Assembly (NCBI GenBank): GCA_025765615.1
Contig: JAIVFJ010000036.1
Span: forward strand, 1-64,000
Direction of reading: 5' to 3'
Source: Zopfochytrium polystomum
Lineage: Eukaryota > Chytridiomycota > Chytridiomycetes > Chytridiales > Chytridiaceae
DNA length: 64,000 nt
Part shown: positions 63,238-64,000 of the stretch, piece after piece
How the letters are laid out: each line of letters opens with the position of its first letter
How positions within the stretch are numbered: the stretch's first letter is position 1
The notes under the pieces: generated by a model
What the model was told of the DNA's origin: nothing
Seen by the model: only the letters and a program-made list of their open reading frames with translations
Database searches by the model: none
Program-made: the position numbers and the translations under genes

Positions 63238-64000
63238 TTAAAGTTCACGAACGCTGACGACGCCTTTCCTCGAGATCGCCTTCCGCAGCCACGCCGACCT
63301 CTCCCCGCCGCCGGCTCCCAGCGAGAAGGACCCGCCTGTCTTGCGATCGTCGCGGCGGCCCGGCATCGGTCGCCGGAGGATGCCGACCCGCGCGGCCGGA
63401 AGCGGCGCGCGGTAGTCGCCCCCGCCGGCGGCGCTGGCCGAGTCTTCGCTGCGGAGGCTGACGGCGTCCATGGCGTCGCGCGCAGCGGATGCGCTGCTGC
63501 TGCCGCCGGTCCTGTCCGCGGTGTGGGCAGTGGACGCGGACGAGGAGGAAGCGGACGCGGTCGATCGTGTGTCGAACGAGTCGACGCTGTCTGAGCCGCC
63601 GCCGTCAATGTCGTCGGCATCGTACCGCCGACGAGAAGTCACCTCGTCGTCGACGCCTGGCCGCTCCCACAGCGGGGCCGTGTCGCCAGAGAGCTTGCGC
63701 AGTCGGCGGACGCTGTTCGAGCGGAGGTTGGACGAGATGCCCACGGCTGAGAGGATCGATGAGGTTTCGGAGTGGGCCGTCGTCGACGGTGTTTGCGGTG
63801 GGGATGGCCCGGGGGTTGTGCGAGGTGAGGACTTTTTGGGCTGATTTCGAGGCGGAGAGACTAGTCCTCCTTCAGCCGTGTGTTGTTTTGTGGCGTTAGG
63901 GTCGACGGATCCCTTTTGGACCACCGATGGCGGCACTTCGACTTGCTCGTGCCACTGGACTCTGCGCGGAGACTTCACGGACGAGAGACTGGCGGTGGGC
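63238..64000 (-). CDS. hypothetical Ser-rich protein, 3' part (runs off the window)
   Basis: Minus-strand frame open from the window edge to the stop at 63238, at least 253 codons. Features: SPRRVQWHEQVEVPPSVVQK near the start, a Ser/Pro-rich region, SNLRSNSVRRLRKLSGDTAP, an acidic segment (YDADDIDGGGSDSVDSFD), a Ser run and a basic end (SAWLRKAISRKGVVSVREL). Looks like the disordered C-terminus of a larger regulatory or cytoskeletal protein; no family recognised. The first codons lie beyond 64000. Confidence 0.6.
   Translation of the reverse strand, partial: PTASLSSVKSPRRVQWHEQVEVPPSVVQKGSVDPNATKQHTAEGGLVSPPRNQPKKSSPRTTPGPSPPQTPSTTAHSETSSILSAVGISSNLRSNSVRRLRKLSGDTAPLWERPGVDDEVTSRRRYDADDIDGGGSDSVDSFDTRSTASASSSSASTAHTADRTGGSSSASAARDAMDAVSLRSEDSASAAGGGDYRAPLPAARVGILRRPMPGRRDDRKTGGSFSLGAGGGERSAWLRKAISRKGVVSVREL

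Overview
This is a eukaryotic window and almost certainly comes from a zoosporic (chytrid-like) fungus. The reasoning is: short GT-AG introns (mostly 50-120 bp) with branch points such as CTAAC; dispersed genes on both strands; GC-rich coding sequence full of Ser, Pro, Gly, Ala and Gln homopolymers; typical fungal genes (PCL-type cyclin, WSC-like wall sensor, cutinase); and genes that yeasts and most moulds lack but flagellated or early-diverging fungi can keep (a class C/GABA-B-like GPCR, a TEX47-like BLUF-fold protein, a BTG/Tob protein). Family assignments are from recognition of motifs, not from searches.

Layout. 0-10 kb is an unstable stretch: a low-complexity hypothetical protein; a decayed F-box-like gene; an intact conserved protein of unknown function (4052-5932) whose 3' tail has been copied twice nearby (about 3.3 kb and 7.7 kb); a frameshifted ankyrin gene; a diverged tandem duplication of about 285 bp (8.0-8.6 kb); then an intact four-exon MDR-type oxidoreductase. 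11-20 kb carries a small putative secreted protein, a PHO85-type cyclin, a low-complexity protein and a large WSC-domain membrane protein. 20.8-25.6 kb is a conserved divergent pair, gamma-tubulin (10 exons) and the GTPase DRG1/Rbg1 (10 exons, including a 10-nt microexon). 25.8-34.7 kb holds a dual-specificity phosphatase, a 1151-residue Myb/SANT-like regulator candidate and a choline-transporter-like (CTL/Pns1) membrane protein.

34.7-43.4 kb has a Tc1/mariner transposase relic, a class C GPCR with an extracellular periplasmic-binding-protein fold, and a Nudix hydrolase with apparent frameshifts. 44.2-47.8 kb encodes the most unusual gene: a 985-residue membrane-anchored ankyrin-repeat protein fused to a sirtuin-like domain whose catalytic His is Arg and whose NAD-binding GAG motif is missing. 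48-64 kb contains a decayed ankyrin-like gene, a secreted cutinase, tRNA-Ala(UGC) plus a detached 5' half of the same tRNA, an intact F-box/ankyrin protein, an intronless argininosuccinate-lyase-like enzyme, a TEX47-like gene, a BTG/Tob gene and the 3' part of a gene running off the window end.

There is no operon logic. Functional themes are cell cycle/microtubule (gamma-tubulin, cyclin, BTG), surface sensing (WSC, GPCR, CTL), plant-polymer attack (cutinase) and a rapidly duplicating and decaying F-box/ankyrin family. Several frame breaks fall in otherwise conserved genes (Nudix, GPCR N-terminus), so base-level assembly errors must be considered next to true pseudogenization. Exon junctions given were derived by eye and checked for reading-frame continuity.
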